From UBA4744 sp963717135 (GTDB taxonomy: Bacteria > Actinomycetota > Acidimicrobiia > Spongiisociales > UBA4744), in contig CAVQVN010000009.1 in NCBI GenBank assembly GCA_963717135.1, forward strand, positions 744,001-808,000: a DNA stretch of 64,000 nt, written 5' to 3'. Below are positions 42,676-51,005 of this stretch, one piece after another. The translations under genes and the position numbers were made by a program. Within the stretch, counting starts at the first letter, position 1. Every line of letters begins with the position of its first letter. A model generated the notes under the pieces. The model saw only the letters and a list, made by a program, of their open reading frames with translations. It was not told the DNA's origin and made no database searches.

Positions 42676-43376
42676 TCTGGTTCCTCTCTGTACACGGCGG
42701 ACCGGATCCGAACCGGATCGTCGGTGATGATGGCTGTGGCCCCGCCGGCTACCGCTTGGCGGGCGATTTCCTCATCATTCACGGTCCAAACGAAAACCTG
42801 CAATCCTGCTTTCACCAGTTCCGAAACGGTCGCCGCCGGGTGGCCACCGAGCAGGGACCAATGCGGGGCAAGCACTCGATGGCCCGACTTGCCTGCCCAA
42901 TCGATCGCGACCTGGAGTGATCCCGCCGGGTCGATCAGCAACCCGGTGGCCAGGTTTGGATAGACCGGTCGCAATGCGTCGACCGTCGGCCAATGGAAAC
43001 TGGTCACGACGTCGTGTTCCGTGGCTCGCCGCGCGACCTCGCGAGCAAATGCGAATGTGTCGTCGAAATCCGGATCCTGTGGAGAGTTCTTGATTTCGAA
43101 GTTGAACCGCGCGCCCTCAGCCGCCTGCAACACGTCGTCGAGACGGGTCGGGGGCCGGCCGCCGCCGAGATCAGACCCGACCAACACCGACCAGTCGGTA
43201 TCAACAATCGTCCGACCGCCGAGATACGGGTCGTGGGACAGCACGGCCACGCCGTCCCGGGTGCGGCGCACATCGAACTCGACCATGTCGCACACCGCGA
43301 GGGCTGCCAGAATGCCTTCCCGGCTGTTGTCGGGATACTCGAGTCGCAATCCGCGGTGGCCCACAATGAGGCTCAT
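42672..43376 (-). CDS. Glycerophosphodiester phosphodiesterase
   Basis: A 234-aa GDPD TIM-barrel enzyme. VGHRGLRLEYPDNSREG and EFDVRRTRDGVAVLSHDPYL are the metal-binding and catalytic motifs, with FNFEIKN later. It releases glycerol-3-phosphate from phospholipid head groups; no secretion signal is seen. The ATG at 43376 is preferred; an in-frame GTG at 43403 is possible. It shares its upstream region with whiB. Confidence 0.88.
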   Translation of the reverse strand: MSLIVGHRGLRLEYPDNSREGILAALAVCDMVEFDVRRTRDGVAVLSHDPYLGGRTIVDTDWSVLVGSDLGGGRPPTRLDDVLQAAEGARFNFEIKNSPQDPDFDDTFAFAREVARRATEHDVVTSFHWPTVDALRPVYPNLATGLLIDPAGSLQVAIDWAGKSGHRVLAPHWSLLGGHPAATVSELVKAGLQVFVWTVNDEEIARQAVAGGATAIITDDPVRIRSAVYREEPE

Positions 43377-43414
43377 GGGGTCATTTGCCTTGTTGAGGTT
43401 CACAAAATTATCCC

Positions 43415-43443
43415 TTGCCTACCCTGCTCGTGGCAGTTATCTT
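43415..43443 (+). promoter_or_regulatory. whiB promoter (TTGCCT-17-TATCTT)
   Basis: TTGCCT (43415-43420) and TATCTT (43438-43443) are spaced by 17 bp. The Rex-like operator starts immediately after the -10, covering the start site. Confidence 0.55.
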
Positions 43444-43461
43444 TTGTGAAGCAAATCACAA
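43444..43461 (+). promoter_or_regulatory. Rex-like operator upstream of whiB
   Basis: TTGTGAA-gcaa-ATCACAA matches TTGTGAA-n4-TTCACAA with one mismatch, 26 nt before the whiB start. This spacing equals that of the site before the atp operon. Confidence 0.6.
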
Positions 43462-43486
43462 TCTTTACTTTTTGTAGGGGTCTTTC

Positions 43487-43753
43487 GTGTTAACAATCAC
43501 TGAATGGCGGCAGATGTCCGCGTGTCGCGACTCAGAACCGTCGCTGTTCTTTCCCGTAGGTACCACCGGTCCCGCCCTCGATCATATTGCGGGGGCCAAA
43601 GCCATTTGTGCGCAATGCGCCGTCCAGGAAGAGTGCCTCCAGTACGCCCTCGAGTCCAATCAGGAAGCCGGCGTCTGGGGCGGATACGCCGAGGACGAGC
43701 GTCGGCGCCTCCGGAAGCGCTGGCTGGCAGAACGCCGGCGCCGCGCCGTCTGA
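43487..43753 (+). CDS. WhiB-family iron-sulfur transcription regulator
   Basis: An 88-aa WhiB-like protein. Cysteines 13, 41, 44 and 50 (C-x27-C-x2-C-x5-C) bind a [4Fe-4S] cluster; GVWGG (62-66) and the basic ERRRLRKRW tail follow. WhiB proteins bind sigma-A and sense redox or NO. The GTG at 43487 has AGGGG 6 nt upstream. The size and Rex-like site suggest a WhiB1/WblE-like member, but that is inference. Confidence 0.93.
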   Translation: MLTITEWRQMSACRDSEPSLFFPVGTTGPALDHIAGAKAICAQCAVQEECLQYALESNQEAGVWGGYAEDERRRLRKRWLAERRRRAV

Positions 43754-43778
43754 CGCTCGCCCATCCTGGCCGGCTGCT

Positions 43779-44003
43779 CTAGGACGGAGTAAACCCTACC
43801 GACACTCGTTGCTCGGGTTCGACCTCTACGTAGGCGATACGGGTGGTAGGCACGCCTATGCGCCGATCGCCCACATCGGTGAACCAAAGGATCGGCTTCT
43901 CGTCGTCGAACGCTTCCCCGATCTCGACAATCAAGGCGTCCGCGTCGGCGACATCTAGTTCGATCTCCCGGGACGTATCACCGATTCCGATTCGCACTCG
44001 CAC
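43779..44003 (-). CDS. DUF3107 family protein
   Basis: A 74-aa protein with MRVRIGIGDTSREIELDVAD at the start and RIGVPTTRIAYVEV near the end, typical of actinobacterial DUF3107. Function unknown. It is convergent with whiB and followed upstream by a heptamer repeat. Confidence 0.8.
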   Translation of the reverse strand: MRVRIGIGDTSREIELDVADADALIVEIGEAFDDEKPILWFTDVGDRRIGVPTTRIAYVEVEPEQRVSVGFTPS

Positions 44004-44033
44004 GTTGTCTCCTTTGTGGCACGGGGCAAGAGT

Positions 44034-44127
44034 AATCAGTCGTCAGTGCTCAGTCGCCGACCGGCGGTCGAGCTTTCAGTTCTCAAGTACATAGACCGGT
44101 GACTGAAGACTGAGGGCCGACACCTGA
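44034..44127. repeat. Heptamer repeat between DUF3107 and the type VII ATPase gene
   Basis: AGTCGTC, AGTGCTC and AGTCGCC form the left part; GGTGACTGAAGACTGAGG and CTGATGACTC form the right part. It is a more degenerate member of the same heptamer family. Confidence 0.6.
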
Positions 44128-44133
44128 TGACTC

Positions 44134-47100
44134 TCACGGGTGCGCCAGCTGCACCAGCTCGACGCTGCCGTCATTGATCAGGTAGCCGCGCCCGGGGTTC
44201 CGCACCGGAGAACCAGGGCGAGGGAGGGCCGTGTGCCAGAGCTCCCCGTCCACTTCGATTTGGGGACGCAAGGCGATCCCTTGACGGCTTTTTCGAAGCT
44301 CCTGAGTCCAATGCCCATACATTGATCGCAGTGCGTCGGCCCGTCCTGCCCCCACGACTCGAACGTCGGGTCGGCGTTGGCGGAACAGCCGCAGCAGCGC
44401 TCCGCCCGGATCGCTCAGGTCGTCGGCGTCGTCAATCAGGACCAGTTGTGGTGTCGGGTCGGCCAGGATCTTCACGACTGCAGAATCCATCTCATCAGGA
44501 TCGGTGACGAGTGTGTCGATCTCCTCGGACTCCCAGAGTGGCGACCGGCGAGGTGCCAAGGCTGTGATCGCCACGTCGGGTCGGTGGCCGGCGACGATGA
44601 TGGAGATCGCTCGAAGCGCGGTGCTCTTGCCCGACCCGGCAGGCCCCACAATCAAGGAATGTTCGCTCTCCCCGAGGTACAAGCCGACGGGTTCGAGGCG
44701 GCGATCGCCAATACCCATCGGAAGGAACCAGTTCCGACCTGCCATCGCGGCTCGATGAGCCACGTCGGCCAGATCCGACCGCCGGGGAAGTACTCCGATG
44801 GCGGTCGGCGTTGCCATGTTTGGCACTGCCCGAATCGCGATCCGACCCAGGTCCGATTGGGCAACGTCGGCGATCTGCACAACCACCTCGCTGCCGACCT
44901 GAATGGCCCGCCCATCGGGCAGGTCCGGCATATCGCGGTTCGGCACGCCCAGCGTCGCATAGTCGAAAGAGTCGGCCATACGAAAGATCAGCTTCTCAGG
45001 GAACAGCGCGGCCAGGTTGGAGGGGACCGCAGCCGCTTGATCGGCGCTCATGACGACGAATACGTCCACGCCGGGGCCCTCCGCCACTATGCGGCGCAAG
45101 GTTTCCCGGTGCCCGAGATCGGTGGGGTGATCGAATGAGGCCGAGAATCCTCCATAGTTGTCGATGAGCAACACCACCGCAGATCCGTCCTTGGAGCCCC
45201 TCGCCCGGCGGGTTTCCACCTCTTCTTGTAGATGCCGAAGCAATCGGACTTGCCGCTCCCGGTCGGCCGATCCGATCACTCCTCCTACCTGGGGCAGATC
45301 CTCGAGTGGCGCCAGCTTCCGGGTTCCGAAATCGAGCGCGTAGATATGGACGCGGTCCGGCTGATATCTGGCAGCCAGGGAACTGCCCAGGGTCACCAAG
45401 GCTCGAGCAGGTCCGCTTCCCGGCATCCCGTAGAAGAGGAGATTGGTCCCTTCCCACCCCAAGACAGATTGCCGCTGGCGGTGAGGCTCGTCGGCCAAAC
45501 CAACCGGCGCCCACCACCGTCTACCTCGGCCCGGGGCGTCGGCTACCTCCCGGAAGGGGAGATGCTCCGGCAATTCGGGCGGCCAGGGTGAGCGAGGTGC
45601 CCTGATTCCCGCTTGATCGGCGGCGGCGGAAATCGTGTCGACCAGGAAATCCAGATCACTGGCGAGAAGTTCGGCTTCCTCGTGCCCGGCGACCTCATCC
45701 GGCGGTTCCCACCCAAAGCGAAAAGGTCGCACACCGATCGAACCGGGACCCCCCGGCCGCCGCCCGGTAGAAACCAGGGCTGCCTGGAAAGGAATCAACT
45801 CGCCGGGACCCAGCCGCACATAGCCTCTTCCCGCCCTTCCCCGGGGAATGGCGGCCGCTCCCTGGTCGTCGACCACATCCCGAGAGTCGGCCGCATCATG
45901 AACCCGCAAGGCCACCCGCAAGTTGGTGTTGGCCCGGATGTTCTCGCCGATCACGCCGGCCGGTCGCTGGGTCGCCAGGAGAAGGTGCACACCGAGGCTT
46001 CTTCCCCGTTGGGCTATATCGACCAGCGAGGGAACGAAACCCGGGAGTTCTGCGGCCAGGGCGGCGAACTCGTCGATCACCACCACCAATCTGGGGAGCG
46101 GTGCTTTGGGCATCTTCTTCAGATACTCCGGTAGGTCGGGCGCTTCCATCTCTCGCAGTCGGGATTCCCGGTAGCGCAACTCCGCTTCGAGGCACGTCAG
46201 CGCCCTCTTGCCCAGATGAGCATCGAGGTCGGTGACCACGCCCACCACGTGGGGCAGCCGGGCACAAGCGTCAAAGGCGCTCCCTCCCTTGTAGTCGATC
46301 AGCGCGAAATTGAGATGATCGGGACTAACGGCCGAAGCCAGCGAAACGATGAGACTGCGCAGAAGCTCACTCTTTCCCGATCCGGTCGTACCGGCGATCA
46401 GACCGTGCGGCCCGTCGCTCACCAGATCGATCACCAGTGGACCTCGTTCCGACGTCCCGATCGGCCCGGCGATCGCCGGGATCGGGCCCGCGGCGTTCCA
46501 ACGATCGATGATTTCCCGGGCCGCCGGGGCCTCATCGCCGAGAAGATCGATCAACCGCACCAGGTCGGGCAGATCGGCAGCTGCGACGGCGACTTCCGGG
46601 TCTTTGAGGCCGGCGAGGGCCCGGGCACACTCGAGCATGATCTCCGCCGACAATCCGGTCGGCAACAGATCCGAAACACCGCGGCCATTCGCCGGAAACC
46701 GGCAGGTCGCCGGACCAAAGGTATCGGGTATCTCGATGACCACATTGCACTGGCTGGGGAGGCTCATCGGGGATGGAGCCATGACCATCCCCGCCATCGG
46801 AGTTGCGGACCTTGTCTGGACGTCGCGCAGCTTGTTCCGGCGGGACCCGTCGAGCGTGTCCGTATCGACGATCAGCACCGTCAGCGGAACGGCCGGTCCG
46901 TCCGGGGATGGTCCGGCTGCCAGATGGGCTAGAACCTCATCGACGTCTTCGGGAGTGGCCGCCAGCAGCCTACGGCCGAAAGCCCCATCGATCTCGGTGT
47001 GCGGAAGCCATTTCGCCCAATCCCAGTCGTCGGGATGATCGGTGACGACGGCCACGCGAACATCGGCGGGGCCCTGGTGGACCACCGCCTGGGCAACCAG

Positions 47101-48279
47101 CCACCTGACCAGAGACAGAATATGGTCCCGATCACCGGCGATGCCGACCGTGGCACCTGCCCTCAGGTCAAGACCGACCGGTGCATGGCCGAGCTGTGAA
47201 CACCGAGCCAAGACCGCCCCGGTTTCCGGATCGCCGGCCGGCCCGGCCAGATTTGGTTCCCAGGAGACCGATCCGGTGCCCAGGCCGACCTGCATGAAGT
47301 CGGGGTGGTCGGGCCGGCGTTCCCAGAGACTCGGGTGAGCGGTCAGTGCCCGGGCGACGACCTCGGGCGCCTCGGTCAGACGGGCCCGACCTTGAAGGAT
47401 ATGAGCGACGCCGGCCGTCTGCAGATCTCGCTCGAACCGGTTTAGGGAGTTGCCGAACTCGGTGGCGTTGGCACTTCTCGCTCTCCGGAGGCGCCTTCGG
47501 TCTTCAAACCAGTTCGCCACCATCATCATCGGGCCGAGCAAAGCGAAGGTCGCCATCATCGGACTGAACAGCGCGGCGAACAACCCGGACATGGCCAGTG
47601 GCACCAGCCACGTCGCCCAGCCGGGCCGTCCCTGAGAGGTCGGCTCAGCCGGTCGCTGCGGCACATCGATCTGGACGGTCTCCGGTGAGGTTTGGATGCG
47701 AGGGGGCCGGTTGAACACGCCGCAGACTCGCTGAGCATCGCCGCTCGGGAAGGTCTCTCGATCGAATTCCCAGACCGTCTGACCGACCTGGATCAGGGAA
47801 CCAACTTCGAGTACGACTCGTCCCCGGCCCATCACGTGGTTCACCGTGATCGGTGACCCTCCCGAGGCCTCACAGTAGGTCTGTCCCCCGTCCCCAACCG
47901 TCAGGACGGCGTGTTTCCGGTCGACGGTCGAATCGGCTACCCAGATCTCGCAGACCGGGTCCGATCCGATCCGATAGACGCCTGGTCCCAGTATCCAGCG
48001 TCCGCCGGCCGACCGCCCGCCGACTGCCCGCAATTCGGCAACCTGAAACGATCCGGGTCGGGGTGCGGGTCCCTCGCGAGAGACCACCGAGCCGTTGGAA
48101 AGGCTGGTACCACTCACGAGGCGACCGACGGGAACCGGGACACCATTGACGTAGACGGTCGAGGTACCGGCCTCTCCCGTCAGCGCGGCCAGCAGATCAC
48201 CGAAGGTGGCCCCCGGCGGAACCATTGCCTCGAGGTCCTCATCGCCCCCGCTCGAATGCCACACAAAACGTATCGCCAT
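44134..48279 (-). CDS. Type VII secretion FtsK/SpoIIIE ATPase, EssC/EccC-like with N-terminal FHA domain
   Basis: A 1,381-aa membrane ATPase. An N-terminal beta-rich domain and an FHA domain (YRIGSDPVCEIWVADSTVDR, then KHAVLTV) precede two membrane helices near residues 222-260, then three ATPase domains. D1 is intact (GTTGSGKSELL near 625; VVVIDEFAAL). D2 has GMPGSGPARAL, lacking the P-loop Lys, and IDNYGG in place of an acidic Walker B. D3 has GPAGSGKSTALR near 1213 and VLIDDADDL. A single chain with FHA is the Firmicutes EssC layout. EccB, EccD, EccE and mycosin are not nearby. Confidence 0.9.
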   Translation of the reverse strand: MAIRFVWHSSGGDEDLEAMVPPGATFGDLLAALTGEAGTSTVYVNGVPVPVGRLVSGTSLSNGSVVSREGPAPRPGSFQVAELRAVGGRSAGGRWILGPGVYRIGSDPVCEIWVADSTVDRKHAVLTVGDGGQTYCEASGGSPITVNHVMGRGRVVLEVGSLIQVGQTVWEFDRETFPSGDAQRVCGVFNRPPRIQTSPETVQIDVPQRPAEPTSQGRPGWATWLVPLAMSGLFAALFSPMMATFALLGPMMMVANWFEDRRRLRRARSANATEFGNSLNRFERDLQTAGVAHILQGRARLTEAPEVVARALTAHPSLWERRPDHPDFMQVGLGTGSVSWEPNLAGPAGDPETGAVLARCSQLGHAPVGLDLRAGATVGIAGDRDHILSLVRWLVAQAVVHQGPADVRVAVVTDHPDDWDWAKWLPHTEIDGAFGRRLLAATPEDVDEVLAHLAAGPSPDGPAVPLTVLIVDTDTLDGSRRNKLRDVQTRSATPMAGMVMAPSPMSLPSQCNVVIEIPDTFGPATCRFPANGRGVSDLLPTGLSAEIMLECARALAGLKDPEVAVAAADLPDLVRLIDLLGDEAPAAREIIDRWNAAGPIPAIAGPIGTSERGPLVIDLVSDGPHGLIAGTTGSGKSELLRSLIVSLASAVSPDHLNFALIDYKGGSAFDACARLPHVVGVVTDLDAHLGKRALTCLEAELRYRESRLREMEAPDLPEYLKKMPKAPLPRLVVVIDEFAALAAELPGFVPSLVDIAQRGRSLGVHLLLATQRPAGVIGENIRANTNLRVALRVHDAADSRDVVDDQGAAAIPRGRAGRGYVRLGPGELIPFQAALVSTGRRPGGPGSIGVRPFRFGWEPPDEVAGHEEAELLASDLDFLVDTISAAADQAGIRAPRSPWPPELPEHLPFREVADAPGRGRRWWAPVGLADEPHRQRQSVLGWEGTNLLFYGMPGSGPARALVTLGSSLAARYQPDRVHIYALDFGTRKLAPLEDLPQVGGVIGSADRERQVRLLRHLQEEVETRRARGSKDGSAVVLLIDNYGGFSASFDHPTDLGHRETLRRIVAEGPGVDVFVVMSADQAAAVPSNLAALFPEKLIFRMADSFDYATLGVPNRDMPDLPDGRAIQVGSEVVVQIADVAQSDLGRIAIRAVPNMATPTAIGVLPRRSDLADVAHRAAMAGRNWFLPMGIGDRRLEPVGLYLGESEHSLIVGPAGSGKSTALRAISIIVAGHRPDVAITALAPRRSPLWESEEIDTLVTDPDEMDSAVVKILADPTPQLVLIDDADDLSDPGGALLRLFRQRRPDVRVVGAGRADALRSMYGHWTQELRKSRQGIALRPQIEVDGELWHTALPRPGSPVRNPGRGYLINDGSVELVQLAHP

Positions 48280-48280
48280 C

Positions 48281-48562
48281 TCAGCCCGGCAACATCGCGC
48301 CCGCCGCGGCCTCAGCGGCGCGGAGACGCCGGGCTTCCTCCCGATTCCGCTCGGCCAGGCTTCGCAAGCCGCTCCCCAGAAGGATCAATTCCCGCCGGCG
48401 CTCGCTGAGTTCGGCAACCAGCCGGTCTGCCGCCGGACCTTCCCATGCGCCCGTCACCCGGGCGACGAGGGGCCCGATCGTGTCGACGACACCGTCGAGC
48501 CCCCGGGCCTCGACCAGAAGCCGGGCGGCCAGCCGATCGAGGGCATCCGCGCCACTCGACAC
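48281..48562 (-). CDS. WXG100 family protein, second of a pair
   Basis: A 93-aa helical hairpin protein with the turn motif W40-E-G42 in VTGAWEGPAADRL. The GTG at 48562 lies 4 nt after the stop of the upstream WXG100 gene. The ATPase gene follows at once. It likely pairs with the upstream protein as a heterodimeric secretion substrate. The start is inferred from family length, since the frame is open further upstream. Confidence 0.75.
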   Translation of the reverse strand: MSSGADALDRLAARLLVEARGLDGVVDTIGPLVARVTGAWEGPAADRLVAELSERRRELILLGSGLRSLAERNREEARRLRAAEAAAGAMLPG

Positions 48563-48566
48563 AGCA

Positions 48567-48830
48567 CTAGCCGGTCGCCATCTCGATTGCCCGGCGGCGG
48601 TCGGTGACGATTGCCGAGCTCTCCGCCAATGCTTCCTTGAGGCGCAGCAACGCCGGCACGAAGTCCTGGGCCCATTGAGTCCGGAAGCGCTCGGCAGCCG
48701 GTCCGGACCAGGCCGTCGTTTCGACAACCCGGGAGACGCGGTTCTGGAGCCCGTCGACCGCCTCGATCTCCGTGAGGAATTGCCTGCTCAGCGCCTCGAG
48801 TTGCGCCAGGTCACCACCATAGACAGCCAT
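48567..48830 (-). CDS. WXG100 family protein, first of a pair
   Basis: An 87-aa helical hairpin with W41-S-G43 in TTAWSGPAAERFRTQW. No YxxxD/E export signal is evident at the C-terminus. A GGAGAA site lies before the ATG at 48830. It is the first gene of the minus-strand secretion operon. Confidence 0.85.
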   Translation of the reverse strand: MAVYGGDLAQLEALSRQFLTEIEAVDGLQNRVSRVVETTAWSGPAAERFRTQWAQDFVPALLRLKEALAESSAIVTDRRRAIEMATG

Positions 48831-48875
48831 GTTCTTCTCCGTTCTCCACCCTGGGTGGACCGAGGGACTCGCACA

Positions 48876-48916
48876 ACATATAACGTTATGTAGAGATATG
48901 TAAATATGTTTGTCAG
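48876..48916 (-). promoter_or_regulatory. Promoter and AT-rich palindrome upstream of the WXG100 genes
   Basis: On the minus strand CTGACA (48911-48916) and TACATA (48887-48892) are spaced by 18 bp. The -10 region overlaps a near-palindrome with core TAACGTTA (48876-48891 whole). The spacer is much more AT-rich than its surroundings. Confidence 0.5.
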
Positions 48917-48926
48917 TTGTTTGTGG

Positions 48927-48955
48927 TTGACAAAATGATCTTATGAGGAGAACAT
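48927..48955 (+). promoter_or_regulatory. Candidate promoter of the LysM gene (TTGACA-17-GAACAT)
   Basis: TTGACA at 48927-48932 with GAACAT at 48950-48955 ending 6 nt before the ATG at 48962 fits a leaderless start, although the -10 is weak. GAGGAG at 48945-48950 is an alternative ribosome site. Confidence 0.3.
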
Positions 48956-48961
48956 GTCGGC

Positions 48962-49708
48962 ATGCGTCGGCTAACACGAATCACTCGACTGGCAGCGGTA
49001 GTGGGGCTGGAAGCGAGCGCTCTGATCTGGTTGCTCCAACTCGGCAAACTGCCCTGGCTGCGCATCGATTGGTCCAATCTGGGTACCTGGCTGCGGGTTA
49101 CACCCGCCGAGCACGCCCTGGCGGCCATGGTCTGGCTGTTCGCGCTTGGTTGTGCGATCTGGTTGGCCGTCTCAACTCTCCTGTATCTGGCCGCCCGCGC
49201 CAGCCGGGTGCCCGCCCTGATCCGTTCGATCGGATGGATGACCCTGCCGGCCGTTCGCAAGGTGAGCGAAGGTGCTCTGGCCGCTCTCCTGGTCACGTCG
49301 ACCATCGCCGCTCCTCCTGTTCGGGCCCAAGCACCTTCTCCGGTTGTGGTGGTGGTCGATGAAGGCGGTGCCCTGCTGCCTCCCGGCTTCGTCCGCCTCG
49401 GCAGCGAGATAATCGAAGAGGCAGGTCCGCAGGCCGGGACAGGAGTCCCACCACTGCCGACCCTCCCCGGCCAAGCCAACCCCGTCACTCCCGGACCGGC
49501 GCCGGTGCTGGTCACCGTTCAGACCGGCGACAACCTGTGGGCCATGAGTCGCCGCCGCCTCACCGACGTGCTCGACCGGCATCCCACCAACCAGGAGATC
49601 GCTCCGTACTGGCGACAGGTGATCACTCACAATCAGCCCAATCTCATCTCCGGCGATCCAGACCTCATCTACGCCGGCGAAGTCATCGAGATGCCCCCCA
49701 CCGGCTGA
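48962..49708 (+). CDS. Membrane protein with C-terminal LysM domain
   Basis: A 248-aa protein with two or three helices in the first 125 residues (VVGLEASALIWLLQLG; ALAAMVWLFALGCAIWLAVS; ALAALLVTSTIAAPPV), a Pro/Gly-rich stretch and a LysM-type domain (VTVQTGDNLWAMSRRRL, IYAGEVIEMPP). LysM binds peptidoglycan. It diverges from the WXG100 operon and overlaps the next gene (TGATG), so it may anchor the secretion machine to the wall; that role is inferred. Confidence 0.75.
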   Translation: MRRLTRITRLAAVVGLEASALIWLLQLGKLPWLRIDWSNLGTWLRVTPAEHALAAMVWLFALGCAIWLAVSTLLYLAARASRVPALIRSIGWMTLPAVRKVSEGALAALLVTSTIAAPPVRAQAPSPVVVVVDEGGALLPPGFVRLGSEIIEEAGPQAGTGVPPLPTLPGQANPVTPGPAPVLVTVQTGDNLWAMSRRRLTDVLDRHPTNQEIAPYWRQVITHNQPNLISGDPDLIYAGEVIEMPPTG

Positions 49709-50517
49709 TGCCGACCGTCAACTTTCCGACCCCGACCGCCGCCCCGCCGATGGCGGCGGCCGGTGATCCCCGCCCGCCCGAAACCCCGGCACCCATCAGA
49801 AGGCACCGGTGGTCCAGGCAGATCGGTCCCTTCGGTGGGGCCGCACTGGCTGTTCTCCTGATCGGGTTCTTGCTCGGCAGGGTTCTCACAGTTGCCACCG
49901 GCTCCGATGACGTTCCCGGTGGCCTCGAAGGGTTCGCCGAGATGTACGTCTCTACCCTGCTCACCCGGGCCGGGGAAGGTGCAGAGGAAGCCCTGATCCC
50001 CTACCTCGGGTACGTTCCGGATCTGGCCGGATTCGAGCCGGGCACCTGGTACCTCAGCCACATCGCGGTGTGGTCGATCGAGAAAGCCGGTCCCGACCGC
50101 TGGACCGTTCTGGTGGCGGCCGACCAACTGGGTCGGCAAGCAGGCGGCTACGGCCCCGCCGGGACCTTCTTCTACTCGGTCGAGATTGAGCGGACCACGA
50201 CCGGTCTGAGGGCCACTTCCTTACCATCGCTTTCGGCAACCCCCTCGTCGCCCCTGGGTGATCCTCCTCGGCAACCGATCACCGATCCGCGGACGGCCGA
50301 TGTCGTGACCGGTTTTCTCATCTCCCGATTCACGGGAACCTCCACCTCAAGGTTCGAAAAGGTCAGAGTGCGAACCATCACCAGCCACGAGATTGGCCCC
50401 GATCTGCTGGAGGTCGAGGTCGACTTCCTGGCCGTCGACCGGGCCGGCCTGGTGACCCCCCTTGCCCATCGGTTGACAGATCTCCACAACCGACTGGTCG
50501 GTTTCCGAGGCGGTTGA
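49708..50517 (+). CDS. Single-pass membrane protein, possibly TcpC/VirB8-like
   Basis: A 269-aa protein: Pro-rich cytoplasmic tail of about 60 residues, one helix (GGAALAVLLIGFLLGRVLTV) and an extracytoplasmic domain with EMYVSTLLTRAGEGAEEALI and a final TPLAHRLTDLHNRLVGFRGG. This layout resembles TcpC-type conjugation proteins (NTF2-like folds), but motif support is weak. It is translationally coupled to the LysM gene. Confidence 0.55.
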   Translation: MPTVNFPTPTAAPPMAAAGDPRPPETPAPIRRHRWSRQIGPFGGAALAVLLIGFLLGRVLTVATGSDDVPGGLEGFAEMYVSTLLTRAGEGAEEALIPYLGYVPDLAGFEPGTWYLSHIAVWSIEKAGPDRWTVLVAADQLGRQAGGYGPAGTFFYSVEIERTTTGLRATSLPSLSATPSSPLGDPPRQPITDPRTADVVTGFLISRFTGTSTSRFEKVRVRTITSHEIGPDLLEVEVDFLAVDRAGLVTPLAHRLTDLHNRLVGFRGG

Positions 50518-50525
50518 CTCCGGAT

Positions 50526-50930
50526 CTAGCCGGGAATCCAGCTGAAGCGGATCCGGCGTTCGGGGTTGTCGGCATTGGGATCGACCAGAACGATCGATTG
50601 CCACGTCCCCAATAACAATCGGCCGTCCTCGACCGGAACGGTCAAACTCGGGCCGACCAAGGCAGGCAACACATGATCGGCACCGTGGCCGGGAGACCCA
50701 TGCCGATGTCGCCAGCGGTCGTCACGGGGAAGGATCACGTCGAGCGCATCGAGGAGATCTGCGTCACTCCCCGCCCCGGTTTCCAGGATGGCCAGCCCGG
50801 CCGTGGCGTGGGGAACGAACACCGACAGCAGTCCGTCGCCCCGACCCGAAACAAATTGGGCCGCATGGGAAGTGATGTCGACCGTCCCCCGGCTGCGACC
50901 GGTGCGAATCAAAACGGTGGTTGTCTCCAT
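50526..50930 (-). CDS. YjbQ family (UPF0047) protein
   Basis: A 134-aa YjbQ-type protein: ITSHAAQFVSGRGDGLLSVF, VPHATAGLAILE, HGADHVLPALVGPSLTVPV and LLLGTWQSIVLVD are all family marks. Some members have secondary thiamine-phosphate synthase activity. It is 72 bp downstream of the DUF2007-like gene, separated by palindromic element copy 3. Confidence 0.9.
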   Translation of the reverse strand: METTTVLIRTGRSRGTVDITSHAAQFVSGRGDGLLSVFVPHATAGLAILETGAGSDADLLDALDVILPRDDRWRHRHGSPGHGADHVLPALVGPSLTVPVEDGRLLLGTWQSIVLVDPNADNPERRIRFSWIPG

Positions 50931-50945
50931 ACCGTGAAACTACCC

Positions 50946-51005
50946 TCGCTTTGGCGTCAATCCTCCACCATCTCCGGTGTAACTTCGACGCCAAAACGGG
51001 GATTA
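50946..51005 (-). repeat. Stop-codon-anchored palindromic element, copy 3
   Basis: Read on the minus strand it begins at the TAA of the 51003-51296 gene and continues TCCCCGTTTTGGCGTC, ACACCGG, GGTGGA and TTGACGCCAAAGCG. Orientation relative to its upstream gene is the same as in copies 1 and 2. Confidence 0.85.
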
